DNA of 14,451 nt, taken from NCBI GenBank assembly GCA_002381155.1, contig DFQX01000024.1:48546-62996 (forward strand). Reading direction: 5' to 3'. Origin of the DNA: Flavobacteriaceae bacterium UBA3478. Lineage in GTDB: Bacteria; Bacteroidota; Bacteroidia; Flavobacteriales; Flavobacteriaceae. Each line of letters starts with the position of its first letter. Within the stretch, counting starts at the first letter, position 1. A model generated the notes under the pieces. That model saw only the letters and a list, made by a program, of their open reading frames with translations. It did not search any database and was not told where the DNA came from. Positions 14,438 through 14,451 of the stretch are shown piece after piece. The position numbers and the translations under genes were made by a program.

Positions 14438-14451
14438 TTGCTCCCCCTATT
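14438..14451 (+). repeat. Terminator-linked repeat, copy 3 (cut by the window edge)
   Basis: TTGCTCCCCCTATT is identical to the first 14 nt of copy 2 and differs by one base from copy 1. The preceding TTATAAG is also shared with copy 1 (ATTATAAG before 2041). Like the others it lies immediately right of a terminator hairpin and has the same orientation. The remainder is beyond the window. Confidence 0.65.

Noticed and set aside
1..14451. Search for a new defence, toxin-antitoxin or mobile system.
   Set aside because: All larger genes belong to metabolic or glycan-degradation families; no toxin pairs, recombinases, phage genes or nuclease/helicase modules are visible.

Overview
The window looks like chromosomal DNA of a Bacteroidota bacterium, probably an aerobic, free-living marine or soil type of the Cytophagales/Flavobacteriales kind. 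This is inferred from AT-rich intergenic DNA, weak or absent Shine-Dalgarno sequences, lipoprotein-type exported enzymes, a secreted formylglycine-type sulfatase, and an aromatic amino acid hydroxylase about twice the usual bacterial length. Nothing in the window fixes the genus.

Layout. Positions 59-1909 (minus strand) hold a secreted type I sulfatase and, upstream of it, an unrecognised small membrane protein. Positions 2220-8482 (minus strand) hold a tight five-gene operon for aerobic phenylalanine/tyrosine breakdown. In transcription order it encodes homogentisate 1,2-dioxygenase, 4-hydroxyphenylpyruvate dioxygenase, a long aromatic amino acid hydroxylase, fumarylacetoacetase and a flavin reductase-like FMN-binding protein. 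The gaps between these genes are 3 to 24 bp. A divergent Lrp/AsnC regulator (8657-9139, plus) shares a 174-bp intergenic region with the operon. That region contains a full match to the E. coli Lrp consensus and a 24-bp perfect palindrome. Positions 9140-9566 are non-genic, with a strong terminator, a repeat copy and a possible coding remnant. Positions 9567-14282 hold a divergent pair: a PhoPQ-activated pathogenicity-related family hydrolase lipoprotein (minus), and a two-gene unit (plus) of a GH20 chitobiase-type beta-N-acetylhexosaminidase lipoprotein followed by a SIS-domain sugar-phosphate protein. This part looks like a chitin or amino-sugar utilisation module.

How the genes work together. 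The operon converts Phe to Tyr, then (after a transaminase not encoded here) 4-hydroxyphenylpyruvate to homogentisate to maleylacetoacetate, and finally fumarylacetoacetate to fumarate plus acetoacetate. No maleylacetoacetate isomerase, transaminase or pterin-carbinolamine dehydratase is visible. The last gene, a flavin reductase-like protein, has no assigned step. The Lrp-type protein is the obvious candidate regulator.

The most interesting unexplained structure is a short repeat family. A 27-nt element (TTGCTCCCC, one base, TATTA, one base, TCAAAGTTGCA) lies directly to the right of terminator-like hairpins at about 2041 and 9194. A third copy runs off the right edge at 14438, and a possible tail of a further copy sits at 8-18. 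The hairpin stems differ in sequence while the adjoining element is conserved. I see no CRISPR array, insertion sequence, prophage, rRNA or complete tRNA gene, and no clear new defence or mobile system.
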